From Watersipora subatra (taxonomy: Eukaryota; Bryozoa; Gymnolaemata; Cheilostomatida; Watersiporidae), in the NCBI RefSeq assembly GCF_963576615.1, contig NC_088708.1, positions 50,331,196 to 50,395,195 of the forward strand: DNA of 64,000 nt. Direction: 5' to 3'. A program made the position numbers and the translations under genes. Below the pieces are notes generated by a model. It made no database searches. It was not told the DNA's origin and was given only the letters and a program-made list of their open reading frames with translations. Below, in pieces: positions 24,370-36,479 of this stretch; the stretch's first letter is position 1, and the number at the start of each line of letters is the position of its first letter.

Positions 24370-24441
24370 GGGCTTGTCCAGGATTTGAACGCGGGACCTC
24401 TCGCACCCTAAGCGAGAATCATACCCCTAGACCAACAAGCC
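24370..24441 (-). tRNA. tRNA-Pro-AGG: tRNA-Pro(AGG), copy 19
   Basis: AGG anticodon with ideal anticodon stem; one G-U and one further change in the T-stem. Confidence 0.78.
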
Positions 24442-24770
24442 TCTTTCTTACTTCTAACTTTGCCTTGTTGAACTAAATTTTCCTCGGATAGAGCATGCAT
24501 AGTAGTATGAATGTCTGAAACCAGTCCCTATGTATTCTGAAATAGGTTTAACAGCCATAGCGTTTACTTACTATAAATTGTATAAAATATACCCTGGGCA
24601 CATCCCATTATTTAGGCTATCCGACTTTACCTTCAAGTGGTTTTATTTTTTTGACACCTTTCAGCTTTCATGTTCGATGGAATATCCGTATCTGCCTCTG
24701 ATAACACTTTTTCATCAAATCATCAGAAAACTCAAAGAAAACCATTAGTCATTAATAAAACACAACCATT

Positions 24771-24842
24771 GGGCTTGTCCAGGATTTGAACCCGGTACCT
24801 CTCGCACCCAAAGCGAGAATCATACCCCTAGACAAACAAGCC
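24771..24842 (-). tRNA. tRNA-Pro-TGG: tRNA-Pro(UGG), copy 20
   Basis: One G-U and one further T-stem change, plus the base-9 change (GACAAAC) shared by copies 20, 21, 23, 24 and 31. Confidence 0.78.
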
Positions 24843-25171
24843 TCTTTCTTACTTCTAACTTTGCCTTGTTGAACTAAATTTCCCTCGGATAGAGCATGCA
24901 TAGTAGTATGAATGTCTGAAACCAGTCTCTATGTATCCTGAAATAGGTTTAACAGCCATAGCGTTTACTTACTATAAATTGTATAAAATATACCCTGAGT
25001 ACATCCCATTATTTAGGCTATCCGACTTTATTCTCAAGTGATTTTATTCTTTCAACACCTTTTAGTTTTCATGTTCGATGGAATATCCGTATCTGCCTCT
25101 GATAACACTTTCTCATCAAATCATCAGAAAACTCAAAGAAAACCATTAATCATTAATAAAACACAACCATT

Positions 25172-25243
25172 GGGCTTGTCCGGGATTTGAACCCGGGACC
25201 TCTCGCACCCAAAGCGAGAATCATACCCCTAGACAAACAAGCC
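25172..25243 (-). tRNA. tRNA-Pro-TGG: tRNA-Pro(UGG), copy 21
   Basis: Only the base-9 change separates it from the ideal sequence; all stems pair. Confidence 0.88.
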
Positions 25244-25573
25244 TCTTTTTTTACTTCTAACTTTGCCTTGTTGAACCAAATTTCCCTCGGAGAGAGCATG
25301 CATAGAAGTATGAGTGTCTGAAATCAGTCCCTATGCAATCTGAAATAGTTTTAACAACCGTAGAGTTTACTTACTAGTAATTGTATGGAATGTACCCTGG
25401 GCACATCCCATTATTTAGGCTATCCAACATTACCCTGAAGTCGTTCTATTCTCTCAACCCTTTTTAGTTTTCATGTGTGATGGAATATTCGTATCTGTTT
25501 CCATTAACAGTCTTGATCATCTCATCAGAAAACCCCATTGAAAACCGTTATTCATTGTTAAAACAAAACCATT

Positions 25574-25645
25574 GGGCTTGTCCGGGATTTGAACTCGGGA
25601 TCTCTCACACTCAAAGCGAGAATCATACCCCTAGACCAACAAGCC
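25574..25645 (-). tRNA. tRNA-Pro body with UGA (Ser) anticodon, copy 22
   Basis: The loop reads TTTGAGT, so the anticodon is UGA. The anticodon stem closes with one G-U; the T-stem has one A-C clash. No long variable arm, so seryl-tRNA synthetase would not be expected to charge it. Confidence 0.8.
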
Positions 25646-25973
25646 TTTATCTGATTTCTAACTTTGCTTTGTTGAACTAAAAATCCATCAGATAGGGCAT
25701 GCATAGAAGTACGAATGTCTGAAACCAGTCCCTATGTATTCTGAAATAGGTTTAACAGATATAGCGCTCCTCACTATAAATTGTATGGAATATACCCTAG
25801 GCACATCCCATTATTTAGGCTATCCGACTTTACCCTCAAGTGGTTTTATTCTTTTAACACCTTTCAGCTTTCATGTTCGATGGAATATGCGTATCTGCCT
25901 CTGATTACACTTTTTCATCATATCATCAGAAAACTCATAGAAAACCAATAGTCATTAATAAAACACAACCATT

Positions 25974-26045
25974 GGGCTTGTCCAGGATTTGAACCCGGGA
26001 CCTCTCGCACCCAAAGCGAGAATCATACCCCTAGACAAACAAGCC
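25974..26045 (-). tRNA. tRNA-Pro-TGG: tRNA-Pro(UGG), copy 23
   Basis: One G-U in the T-stem and the base-9 change. Partner of copy 20 in the 1,203-bp three-unit repeat. Confidence 0.85.
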
Positions 26046-26374
26046 TCTTTCTTACTTCTAACTTTGCCTTGTTGAACTAAATTTCCCTCGGATAGAGCAT
26101 GCATAGTAGTATGAATGTCTGAAACCAGTCTCTATGTATCCTGAAATAGGTTTAACAGCCATAGCGTTTACTTACTATAAATTGTATAAAATATACCCTG
26201 AGTACATCCCATTATTTAGGCTATCCGACTTTATTCTCAAGTGATTTTATTCTTTCAACACCTTTTAGTTTTCATGTTCGATGGAATATCCGTATCTGCC
26301 TCTGATACCACTTTTTCATCAAATCATCAGAAAACTCAAAGAAAACCATTAATCATTAATAAAACACAACCATT

Positions 26375-26446
26375 GGGCTTGTCCGGGATTTGAACCCGGG
26401 ATCTCTCGCACCCAAAGCGAGAATCATACCCCTAGACAAACAAGCC
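26375..26446 (-). tRNA. tRNA-Pro-TGG: tRNA-Pro(UGG), copy 24
   Basis: The base-9 change and one variable-loop change; stems intact. Partner of copy 21. Confidence 0.87.
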
Positions 26447-26776
26447 TCTTTTTTTACTTCTAACTTTGCCTTGTTGAACCAAATTTCCCTCGGATAGAGC
26501 ATGCATAGAAGTATGAGTGTCTGAAATCAGTCCCTATGCAATCTGAAATAGTTTTAACAACCGTAGAGTTTACTTACTAGTAATTGTATGGAATGTACCC
26601 TGGGCACATCCCATTATTTAGGCTATCCAACATTACCCTGAAGTCGTTCTATTCTCTCAACCCTTTTTAGTTTTCATGTGTGATGGAATATTCGTATCTG
26701 TTTCCATTAACAGTCTTGATCATCTCATCAGAAAACCCCATTGAAAACCGTTATTCATTGTTAAAACAAAACCATT

Positions 26777-26848
26777 GGGCTTGTCCGGGATTTGAACTCG
26801 GGATCTCTCACACTCAAAGCGAGAATCATACCCCTAGACCAACAAGCC
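26777..26848 (-). tRNA. tRNA-Pro body with UGA (Ser) anticodon, copy 25
   Basis: Identical to copy 22, exactly 1,203 bp (three units) further on, as part of a recent block duplication. Confidence 0.8.
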
Positions 26849-27176
26849 TTTATCTGATTTCTAACTTTGCTTTGTTGAACTAAAAATCCATCAGATAGGG
26901 CATGCATAGAAGTACGAATGTCTGAAACCAGTCCCTATGTATTCTGAAATAGGTTTAACAGATATAGCGCTCCTCACTATAAATTGTATGGAATATACCC
27001 TAGGCACATCCCATTATTTAGGCTATCCGACTTTACCCTCAAGTGGTTTTATTCTTTTAACACCTTTCAGTTTTCATGTTCGATGGAATATGCGTATCTG
27101 CCTCTGATTACACTTTTTCATCATATCATCAGAAAACTCATAGAAAACCAATAGTCATTAATAAAACACAACCATT

Positions 27177-27248
27177 GGGCTTGTCCGGGATTTGAACCCG
27201 GGACCTCTTGCACCCAAAGCGAGAATCATACCCCTAGACCAACAAGCC
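27177..27248 (-). tRNA. tRNA-Pro-TGG: tRNA-Pro(UGG), copy 26
   Basis: Ideal except for one C-A clash in the middle of the anticodon stem. Confidence 0.8.
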
Positions 27249-27577
27249 TCTTTTTTACTTCTAACTTTGCCTTGTTGAACTAAAAATTCCTCAGATAGAG
27301 CATGCATAGTAGTATGAATGTCTGAAACCGGTCCCTATGTATTCTGAAATAGGTTTAACAGCCATAGCGTTTATTCACTAGCAGTTGTATGTATTATACT
27401 TTGAGCACATCTCATTATTTAGGCTATCCGACTTTACCCTCAAGTGGTTTTATTCTTTCAACACCTTTTAGTTTTCCTGTTCGATGGAATATTCGTATCT
27501 GCCTCTGATAACACTTTTTCATCATATCATCAGAAATATCATAGAAAACCGTTACTAACTAATAAAACATAACCATT

Positions 27578-27649
27578 GGGCTTGTCCAGGACTCAAACCC
27601 GGGACCTATCGCACCCAAAGCGAGAATCACACCCCTAGACCAACAAGCC
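27578..27649 (-). pseudogene. tRNA-Pro(UGG), box B damaged, copy 27
   Basis: Box B reads GGTTTGAGTCC instead of GGTTCAAATCC, losing the invariant C, so internal-promoter strength should be poor. Anticodon-stem end also altered. Confidence 0.6.
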
Positions 27650-27979
27650 TCTTTTTTTATTTCTAACTTTGCCTTGTTGAACTAAAAATCCCTCAGATAG
27701 AGCATGCATAGTAGTATGAATGCCTGAAACCAGTCCCTATGTATTCTGAAATAGGTTTAACAGCCATAGCATTCATTTACCAGCAATTGTATGTAATATA
27801 TCTGGAGCACATCCCATTATTTAGGCTATCCGACTTTACCCTCAAGTGGTTTTATTCTTTCAACACCTTTTAGTTTTCATGTTCGATGGAATATTCGTAT
27901 CTGCCTCTGATAACAGTTTTTCATCATATCATCAGAAAACTCATAGAAAATCGTTACTAATTAATAAAACATAACCATT

Positions 27980-28051
27980 CGGCTTTTCCGTGATCTGAAC
28001 CCGAGACCTCTCGCACCCAAAGCGAAAATCATACCCCTAGACCAACAAGCC
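27980..28051 (-). tRNA. tRNA-Pro-TGG: tRNA-Pro(UGG), copy 28, altered discriminator
   Basis: Discriminator C is replaced by G (ATTCGGC on the plus strand), with T-loop, T-stem and acceptor changes. Shares the discriminator change only with copy 82. Confidence 0.62.
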
Positions 28052-28381
28052 TCTTTTTTTACTTCTAACTTTGCCTTGTTGAACTGAAAATCCCTCAGAT
28101 AGGGCATGCATAGAAGTATGAATGTCTGAAACCAGTCCCTATGTATTCTGAAACAGGTTTAACAGCCATAGCATTTATTTACTAGCAATTGTATGTAATA
28201 TATCCTGAGTACATCCCATTATTTAGGCTATCCGACTTTACTCTCAAGTGGTTTTATTCTTTCAACACCTTTTAGTTTTCATGTTCGATGGAATACTCGT
28301 GTCTGCCTCTGATAACACTTTTTCATCATACCTTCAGAATTATCATAGAAAACCGTTACTATTTAATAAAACATAACCATT

Positions 28382-28453
28382 GGGCTTGTCAGGGACTTGA
28401 ACCCGGGACCTCTCGCACCCAAAGCGAGAATCATACCCCTAGACCAACAAGCC
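28382..28453 (-). tRNA. tRNA-Pro-TGG: tRNA-Pro(UGG), copy 29
   Basis: One T-stem clash and one T-loop change (CAGGGACTTGAA type). Its spacer is the empty-site partner of the one holding Gypsy element B. Confidence 0.78.
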
Positions 28454-28781
28454 TTTATCTGGCTTTTAACTTTGCTTTGTTGAACCAAAACCCCACAGAA
28501 AGGGCATGCATAGAAGTACGAATGTCTGAAACCAGTCCCTATGTATTCTGAAATCGGTTTACTAGCCATAGCATTTACTTAGTAGCAATAGTCTGAAATA
28601 CATCCTGAGCATATCTCATAATTTAAGCTATCCGACTTCACCTTGAGGTGGTTTTACTCTTTCAACACCTCTTTGTTTTCATGTTTGATGGAATATTCGT
28701 ATCTGCCTCTGATAACACTTTTTCATCATATCATCAGAAAACTCATAGAAAACCGTTAGTCATTAATAAAACACAACCATT

Positions 28782-28853
28782 GGGCTCCTCCAAGATTTGA
28801 ACCCGGGACCTCTCACACCCAAAGCGAGAATCATACCCCTAGACCAACAAGCC
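28782..28853 (-). tRNA. tRNA-Pro-TGG: tRNA-Pro(UGG), copy 30
   Basis: Acceptor 3' side reads GGAGGAGCC, giving clashes, plus weak T-stem pairs; anticodon stem has one G-U. Confidence 0.65.
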
Positions 28854-29182
28854 TCTTTCTTACTTCTAACTTTGCCTTGTTGAACTAAATTTCCCTCGGA
28901 TAGAGCATGCATAGTAGTATGAATGTCTGAAACAAGTCTCTATGTATTCTGAAATAGGTTTAACAGCCATAGCGTTTACTTACTATAAATTGTATAAAAT
29001 ATTCCCTGGGCACATCCCATTATTTTGGCTATCCGACTTTACCTTCAAGTGGTTTTATTTTTTTGACACCTTTCAGCTTTCATGTTCGATGGAATATCCG
29101 TATCTGCCTCTGATAACACTTTTTCATCAAATCATCAGAAAACTCATAGAAAACCATTAGTCATTAATAAAACACAACCATT

Positions 29183-29254
29183 GGGCTTGTCCGGGATTTG
29201 AACCCGGGACCTCTCGCACCCAAAGCGAGAATCATACCCCTAGACAAACAAGCC
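29183..29254 (-). tRNA. tRNA-Pro-TGG: tRNA-Pro(UGG), copy 31
   Basis: Same as copy 21: only the base-9 change. Confidence 0.88.
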
Positions 29255-29584
29255 TCTTTTTTTACTTCTAACTTTGCCTTGTTGAACTGAAAATCCCTCA
29301 GATAGGGCATGCGTAGAAGTATGAATGTCTGAAACCAGTCCCTATGTATTCTGAAATAGGTTTAACAGCCATAGCATTTATTTACTAGCAATTGTATGTA
29401 ATATATCCTGAGTACATCCCATTATTTAGGCTATCCGACTTTACTCTCAAGTGGTTTTATTCTTTCAACACCTTTTAGTTTTCATGTTCGATGGGATACT
29501 CGTGTCTGCCTCTGATAACACTTTTTCATCATACCATCAGAATTATCATAGAAAACCGTTACTAATTAATAAAACAAAACCATT

Positions 29585-29656
29585 GGGCTTGTCAGGGACT
29601 TGAACCCGGGACCTCTCGCACCCAAAGCGAGAATCATACCCCTAGACCAACAAGCC
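29585..29656 (-). tRNA. tRNA-Pro-TGG: tRNA-Pro(UGG), copy 32
   Basis: CAGGGACTTGAA type, as copy 29. Confidence 0.78.
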
Positions 29657-29984
29657 TTTATCTGACTTTTAACTTTGCTTTGTTGAACCAAAACCCCACA
29701 GAGAGGGCATGCATAGAAGTACGAATGTCTGAAACCAGTCCCTATGCATTCTGAAATCGGTTTACTAGCCATAGCATTTACTTAGTAGCAATTGTATGTA
29801 ATACATCCCGTGCACATCTCCTAATTTAAGCTATCCGACTTCACCTTGAAGTGGTCTTATTCTTTCAACACCTTTTCGTTCTCATGTTTGATGGAATATT
29901 CGTATCTGCCTCTGATAACAGTTTTTCATCATATCATCAGAAAACTCATAGAAAACCGTTAGTCATTAATAAAACATAACCATT

Positions 29985-30056
29985 GGGTTTGTCCGGGATT
30001 TGAACCCGGGACCTCTTGCACCCAAAGCGAGAATCATACCCCTAGACCAACAAGCC
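29985..30056 (-). tRNA. tRNA-Pro-TGG: tRNA-Pro(UGG), copy 33
   Basis: One C-A clash in the acceptor and one in the anticodon stem; T-arm ideal. Confidence 0.77.
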
Positions 30057-30384
30057 TTTATCTGACTTTTAACTTTGCTTTGTTGAACCAAAACCCCACA
30101 GAGAGGGCATGCATAGAAGTACGAATGTCTGAAACCAGTCCCTATGTATTCTGAAATCGGTTTACTAGCCATAGCATTTACTTAGTAGCAATTGTATGTA
30201 ATACATCCTGAGCACATCTTATAATTTAAGCTATCCGACTTCACCTTGAAGTGGTCTTATTCTTTCAAGACCTTTTCGTTTTCATGTTTGATGGAATATT
30301 CGTATCTGCCTCTGATAACACTTTTTCATCATATCATCAGAAAACTCATAGAAAACCGTTAGTCATTAATAAAACATAGCCATT

Positions 30385-30456
30385 GGGTTTGTCCGGGATT
30401 TGAACCCGGGACCTCTCGCACCCAAAGCGAGAATCGTACCCCTAGACCAACAAGCC
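30385..30456 (-). tRNA. tRNA-Pro-TGG: tRNA-Pro(UGG), copy 34
   Basis: Same acceptor clash as copy 33 and one D-loop change; anticodon stem ideal. Confidence 0.8.
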
Positions 30457-30785
30457 TGTTTTTTTACTTCTAACTTTGCCTTGTTGAACTAAAAATCCTC
30501 AGATAGATCATGCATAGGAGTATGAATGTCTGAAACCAGTCCCTATGTATTCTGAAATAGGTTTAACAGCCATAGCATTAACTTAGTAGCAATTGTATGT
30601 AATATATCCTGAGTACATCCCATTATTTAGGCTATCCGAATTTTCCCTCAAGTGGTTTTATTCTTTCAACACTTTTTAGTTTTCATCTTCGATGGAATAT
30701 TCGTACCTGCCTCTGATAACACTTTTTCATCATATCATCAGAAATATCATAGAAAACCGTTACTAAATAATAAAACATAACCATT

Positions 30786-30857
30786 GGGCTTGTCCGGGAT
30801 TTGAACACGGGACCTCTCGCACCCAAAGCGAGAATCATACCCCTAGACCAACAAGCC
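30786..30857 (-). tRNA. tRNA-Pro-TGG: tRNA-Pro(UGG), copy 35
   Basis: One U-C clash in the T-stem; otherwise ideal. Confidence 0.82.
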
Positions 30858-31186
30858 TCTTTTTTACTTCTAACTTTGCCTTGTTGAACGGAAAAGCCCT
30901 CAGATAGGGCATGCATAGAAGTATGACTGTCTGAAACCAGTCCCTATGTATTCTGAAATAGGTTTAACAGCCATAGCATTAACTTAGTAGCAATTGTATG
31001 TAATATATCCTGAGTACATCCCATTATTTAGGCTATCCGAATTTTCCCTCAAGTGGTTTTATTCTTTCAACACCTTTTTGTTTTCATGTTCGATGTAATA
31101 CTCGTGTCTGTCTCTAATAACACTTTTTCATCATACCATCAGAAATATCATAGAAAACCGTTACTAATTAATAAAACATAACCATT

Positions 31187-31258
31187 GGGCTTGTCCGGGA
31201 TTTGAACCCGAAACCTCTCGCACCCAAAGCGAGAATCACACCCATAGACTAACAAGCC
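31187..31258 (-). tRNA. tRNA-Pro-TGG: tRNA-Pro(UGG), copy 36
   Basis: Box A altered at two bases (CCCATAGACTAAC on the plus strand); one G-U in the T-stem. Confidence 0.72.
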
Positions 31259-31588
31259 TCTTTTTTTACTTCGAACTTTGCCTTGTTGAACTGAAAGTCT
31301 CTCAGATAGGGGATGCATAGAAGTCTGAATGTCTGAAACCAGTCCCTATGTATTCTGAAATAGGTTTAACAGCCATAGCATTAACTTAGTAGCAATTGTA
31401 TGTAATATATCCTGAGTACATCCCATTATTTAGGCTGTCCGAATTTTCCCTCAAGTGGTTTTATTCTTTCAACACTTTTTAGTTTTCATCTTCGATGGAA
31501 TATTCGTACCTGCCTCTGATAACACTTTTTCATCATATCATCAGAAAACTCATAGAAAACCGTTAGTCATTAATAAAACATAACCATT

Positions 31589-31660
31589 GGGCTTGTCCGG
31601 AATTTGAACCCGGAACCTCTCGCACCCAAAGCGAGAATCATACCCCTAGACCAACAAGCC
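31589..31660 (-). tRNA. tRNA-Pro-TGG: tRNA-Pro(UGG), copy 37
   Basis: One G-U at the top of the T-stem and one variable-loop change; should fold. Confidence 0.85.
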
Positions 31661-31990
31661 TCTTTTTTTACTTCTAACTTTGCCTTATTGAACTAAAAAT
31701 CCCTCAGATAGGGCATGCATAGAAGTATGAATGTCTGAAACCAGTCCCTATGTATTCTGAAATCGGTTTATTAGCCATAGCATTTACTTAGTAGCAATTG
31801 TATGTAATACATCCTGAGCACATCTCATAATTTAAGCTATCCGACTTCACCTTGAGGTGGTTTTACTCTTTCAACACCTTTTCGTTCTCATGTTTGATGG
31901 AATATTCGTATCTGACTCTGATAACACTTTTTCATCATATCATCAGAAAACTCATAGAAAACCGTTAGTCATTAATAAAACATAACCATT

Positions 31991-32062
31991 GGGCTTGTCC
32001 GGAATTTGAACCCGGAACCTCTCGCACCCAAAGCGAGAATCATACCCCTAGACCAACAAGCC
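31991..32062 (-). tRNA. tRNA-Pro-TGG: tRNA-Pro(UGG), copy 38
   Basis: Identical to copy 37, the next unit along. Confidence 0.85.
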
Positions 32063-32392
32063 TCTTTTTTTACTTCTAACTTTGCCTTGTTGAACTAAAA
32101 ATCCCTCAGATAGGGCATGCATAGAAGTATGAATGTCTGAAACCAGTCCCTATGTATTCTGAAATAGGTTTAACAGCCATAGCGTTTACTTACTAGTAAT
32201 AGTGTGGAATATACCCTGGGCAAATCCCATTATTTATGCCATTCAACTTTACCCTGAAGTCGTTCTATTCTCTCAACTCTTTTTAGTTTTCATGTGTGAT
32301 GGAATATTCGTATCTGCTTCCGTTAACATTTTTGAACATATCATCAGAAAACTTCATAGAAAACCGTTATTCATTAATAAAACAAAACCACT

Positions 32393-32464
32393 GGACTTGT
32401 CCGAAATTTGAACACGGGACCTCTCGCACCCAAAGCGAGAATCACACCCCTAGACCAACAAGCC
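32393..32464 (-). tRNA. tRNA-Pro-TGG: tRNA-Pro(UGG), copy 39
   Basis: T-stem has a U-U clash and a G-U; second acceptor pair is G-U. Identical partner: copy 48, nine units on. Confidence 0.7.
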
Positions 32465-32794
32465 TCTTTTTTTACTTCTAACTTTGCCTTGTTAAACTGA
32501 AAATCCCGCAGATAGGGCATGCATAGAAGTATGAATGCCTGAAACCAGTCCCTATGTATTCTGAAATAGGTTTAAATGCCATAGCATTTATTTACTAGCA
32601 ACTGTATGTAATATATCCTGAGTACATCCCATTATTTAGGCTATCCGAATTTTCCCTCAAGTGGTTTTATTCTTTCAACACCTTTTAGTTTTTATGTTCG
32701 ATGGAATACTCGTGTCTGCCTCTAATAACACTTTTTCATCATACCATCAGAATTATCATAGAAAACCGTTACTAATTAATAAAACATAACCATT

Positions 32795-32866
32795 GGGCTT
32801 ATCAGGGACTTGAACCCGAGACCTCTCGCAGCCAAAGCGAGAATCATACCCCTAGACCAACAAGCC
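32795..32866 (-). tRNA. tRNA-Pro-TGG: tRNA-Pro(UGG), copy 40
   Basis: The base after the anticodon is C instead of G (loop TTTGGCT); T-stem clash and an acceptor G-U. Confidence 0.7.
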
Positions 32867-33194
32867 ATTAACTGACTTTTAACTTTGTTTTGTTGAACCA
32901 AAACCCCACAAAGAGGGCATGCATAGAAATACGAATGTCTGAAACCAGTCCCTATGTATTCTGAAATCGGTTTACTAGCCATAGCATTAACTTAGTAGCA
33001 ATTGTATGTAATACATCCTGAGCACATCTCATAATTTAACCTATCCGACTTCACCTTGAAGTGGTCTTATTCTTTCAACACCTCTTCGTTCTTATGTTTG
33101 ATGGAATATTCGTATCTGCCTCTGATAACACTTTTTAATCATACCATCAGAAATATCATAGAAAACCGTTACAAATTAATAAAACATAACCATT

Positions 33195-33266
33195 GGGCTT
33201 GTCCGGGATTTGAACCCGAAACCTCTCGCACCCAAAGCGAGAATCACACCCATAGACCAACAAGCC
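33195..33266 (-). tRNA. tRNA-Pro-TGG: tRNA-Pro(UGG), copy 41
   Basis: One box A base changed; one G-U in the T-stem. Confidence 0.77.
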
Positions 33267-33596
33267 TCTTTTTTTACTTCGAACTTTGCCTTGTTGAACT
33301 GAAAGTCTCTCAGATAGGGGATGCATAGAAGTCTGAATGTCTGAAACCAGTCCCTATGTATTCTGAAATAGGTTTAACAGCCATAGCATTCATTTACTAG
33401 CAATTGTATGTAATATATCTGGAGCACATCCCATTATTTAGGCTATCCGACTTTACCCTCAAGTGGTTTTATTCTTTCAACACTTTTTAGTTTTCATCTT
33501 CGATGGAATATTCGTACCTGCCTCTGATAACACTTTTTCATCATATCATCAGAAATATCATAGAAAACCGTTACTAAATGATAAAACATAACCATT

Positions 33597-33668
33597 GGGC
33601 TTGTTCGGGATTTGAACACGGGACCTCTCGCACCCAAAGCGAGAATCATACCCCTAGACCAACAAGCC
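33597..33668 (-). tRNA. tRNA-Pro-TGG: tRNA-Pro(UGG), copy 42
   Basis: Two T-stem changes (TTCGGGA and GAACACGGG); acceptor and anticodon arms ideal. Confidence 0.78.
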
Positions 33669-33997
33669 TCTTTTTTACTTCTAACTTTGCCTTGTTGAAC
33701 GGAAAAGCCCTCAGATAGGGCATGCATAGAAGTATGACTGTCTGAAACCAGTCCCTATGTATTCTGAAATAGGTTTAACAGCCATAGCATTAACTTAGTA
33801 GCAATTGTATGTAATACATCCTGAGCACATCTCATAATTTAACCTATCCGACTTCACCTTGAAGTGGTCTTATTCTTTCAACACCTTTTCGTTCTTATGT
33901 TTGATGGAATATTCGTATCTGCCTCTGATAACACTTTTTCATCATATCATCAGAAAACTCATAGAAAACCGTTAGTCATTAATAAAACATAACCATT

Positions 33998-34069
33998 GGG
34001 CTTGTCCGGGATTTGAACCCGGGACCTCTCGCACCCAAAGCGAGAATCATACCCCTAGACCAACAAGCT
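33998..34069 (-). tRNA. tRNA-Pro-TGG: tRNA-Pro(UGG), copy 43
   Basis: Ideal except for its first base (G to A), which breaks the terminal acceptor pair. Confidence 0.82.
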
Positions 34070-34400
34070 TCTTTTTTTACTTCTAACTTTGCTTTGTTGA
34101 ACTGAAAATCCCTCAGATAGGGTATGCATAGAAGTATGAATGTCTGAAACCAGTCCCTATGTATTCTGGAATAGGTTTAACAGCCATAGCATTTATTTAC
34201 TAGCAATTGTATGTAATACCTCCTGAGCACATCTCATTATTTAGGCTATCCGACTTCACCTTAAAGTGGTTTTATTCTTTCAACACCTTTTCGTTTTCAT
34301 GTTTGATGGAATATTCGTATCTGCCTCTGATAAAATTTTTTCGTCATATCATCAGAAAACCCCATTGAAAACCGTTATTCATTATTAAAACAAAACCATT

Positions 34401-34472
34401 GGGCTTGTTCGGGGTTTGAACTTGGGACCTCTGGCACCCAAAACGAGAATCATACCCCTAGACCAACAAGCT
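34401..34472 (-). pseudogene. tRNA-Pro(UGG) pseudogene, copy 44
   Basis: Same decayed type as copies 2, 11 and 14, with the first-base change of copy 43 in addition. Confidence 0.68.
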
Positions 34473-34802
34473 TGTTTTTTTACTTCTAACTTTGCTTTGT
34501 TGAACTGAATATCCCTCAGATAGAGCATGCATAGAGATATGAATGTCTGAAACCAGTCCCTATGTATTCTGAAATAGGTTTAACAGCCAGAACATTTATT
34601 TTCTAGCAATTGTATGTAATAAATCTGGAGCCCATCCCATTATTTAGGCTATCCGACTTTACCCTCAAGTGGTTTTATTCTTTTAACACCTTTCAGCTTT
34701 CATGTTCGATGGAATACTCGTGTCTGCCTCTGATAACACTTTTTCATCATACCATCAGAAATATCATAGAAAACCGTTACTAATTAATAAAACATAACCA
34801 TT

Positions 34803-34874
34803 GGGCTTGTTCGGGATTTGAACACGGGACCTCTCGCACCCAAAGCGAGAATCATACCCCTAGACCAACAAGCC
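34803..34874 (-). tRNA. tRNA-Pro-TGG: tRNA-Pro(UGG), copy 45
   Basis: Identical to copy 42. Confidence 0.78.
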
Positions 34875-35203
34875 TCTTTTTTACTTCTAACTTTGCCTTG
34901 TTGAACGGAAAAGCCCTCAGATAGGGCATGCATAGAAGTATGACTGTCTGAAACCAGTCCCTATGTATTCTGAAATAGGTTTAACAGCCATAGCATTTAT
35001 TTACTAGCAATTGTATGTAATATATCCTGAGTACATCCCATTATTTAGGCTATCCGAATTTTCCCTCAAGTGGTTTTATTCTTTCAACACGTTTTTGTTT
35101 TCATGTTCGATGGAATACTCGTGTCTGCCTCTAATAACACTTTTTCATCATACCATCAGAATTATCATAGAAAACCGTTACTAATTAATAAAACATAACC
35201 ATT

Positions 35204-35275
35204 GGGCTTATCAGGGACTTGAACCCGAGACCTCTCGCACCCAAAGCGAGAATCATACCCCTAGACCAACAAACC
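35204..35275 (-). tRNA. tRNA-Pro-TGG: tRNA-Pro(UGG), copy 46
   Basis: CAGGGACTTGAA type with two acceptor G-U pairs; anticodon arm ideal. Confidence 0.74.
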
Positions 35276-35603
35276 ATTAACTGACTTTTAACTTTGTTTT
35301 GTTGAACCAAAACCCCACAAAGAGGGCATGCATAGAAGTACGAATGTCTGAAACCAGTCCCTATGTATTCTGAAATCGGTTTATTAGCCATAGCATTTAC
35401 TTAGTAGCAATTGTATGTAATACATCCTGAGCACATCTCATAATTTAAGCTATCCGACTTCACCTTGAGGTGGTTTTACTCTTTCAACACCTTTTCGTTC
35501 TCATGTTTGATGGAATATTCGTATCTGACTCTGATAACACTTTTTCATCATATCATCAGAAAACTCATAGAAAACCGTTAGTCATTAATAAAACATAACC
35601 ATT

Positions 35604-35675
35604 GGGCTTGTCCGGGATTTGAACCCGGGACCTCTCGCACCCAAAGCGAGAATCACACCCCTAGACCAACAAGCC
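35604..35675 (-). tRNA. tRNA-Pro-TGG: tRNA-Pro(UGG), copy 47
   Basis: Same as copy 10: one D-loop difference only. Confidence 0.88.
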
Positions 35676-36005
35676 TCTTTTTTTACTTCTAACTTTGCCT
35701 TGTTGAACTAAAAATCCCTCAGATAGGGCATGCATAGAAGTATGAATGTCTGAAACCAGTCCCTATGTATTCTGAAATAGGTTTAACAGCCATAGCGTTT
35801 ACTTACTAGTAATAGTGTGGAATATACCCTGGGCAAATCCCATTATTTATGCCATTCAACTTTACCCTGAAGTCGTTCTATTCTCTCAACTCTTTTTAGT
35901 TTTCATGTGTGATGGAATATTCGTATCTGCTTCCGTTAACATTTTTGAACATATCATCAGAAAACTTCATAGAAAACCGTTATTCATTAATAAAACAAAA
36001 CCACT

Positions 36006-36077
36006 GGACTTGTCCGAAATTTGAACACGGGACCTCTCGCACCCAAAGCGAGAATCACACCCCTAGACCAACAAGCC
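36006..36077 (-). tRNA. tRNA-Pro-TGG: tRNA-Pro(UGG), copy 48
   Basis: Identical to copy 39; its spacer is also nearly identical. Confidence 0.7.
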
Positions 36078-36407
36078 TCTTTTTTTACTTCTAACTTTGC
36101 CTTGTTAAACTGAAAATCCCTCAGATAGGGCATGCATAGAAGTATGAATGCCTGAAACCAGTCCCTATGTATTCTGAAATAGGTTTAAATGCCATAGCAT
36201 TTATTTACTAGCAATTGTATGTAATATATCCTGAGTACATCCCATTATTTAGGCTATCCGAATTTTCCCTCAAGTGGTTTTATTCTTTCAACACCTTTTA
36301 GTTTTCATGTTCGATGGAATACTCGTGTCTGCCTCCGATAACACTTTTTCATCATACCATCAGAATTATCATAGAAAACCGTTACTAATTAATAAAACAT
36401 AACCATT

Positions 36408-36479
36408 GGGCTTATCAGGGACTTGAACCCGAGACCTCTCGCAGCCAAAGCGAGAATCATACCACTAGACCAACAAACC
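36408..36479 (-). tRNA. tRNA-Pro-TGG: tRNA-Pro(UGG), copy 49
   Basis: As copy 40, with a further D-loop change and an acceptor G-U. Confidence 0.68.
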
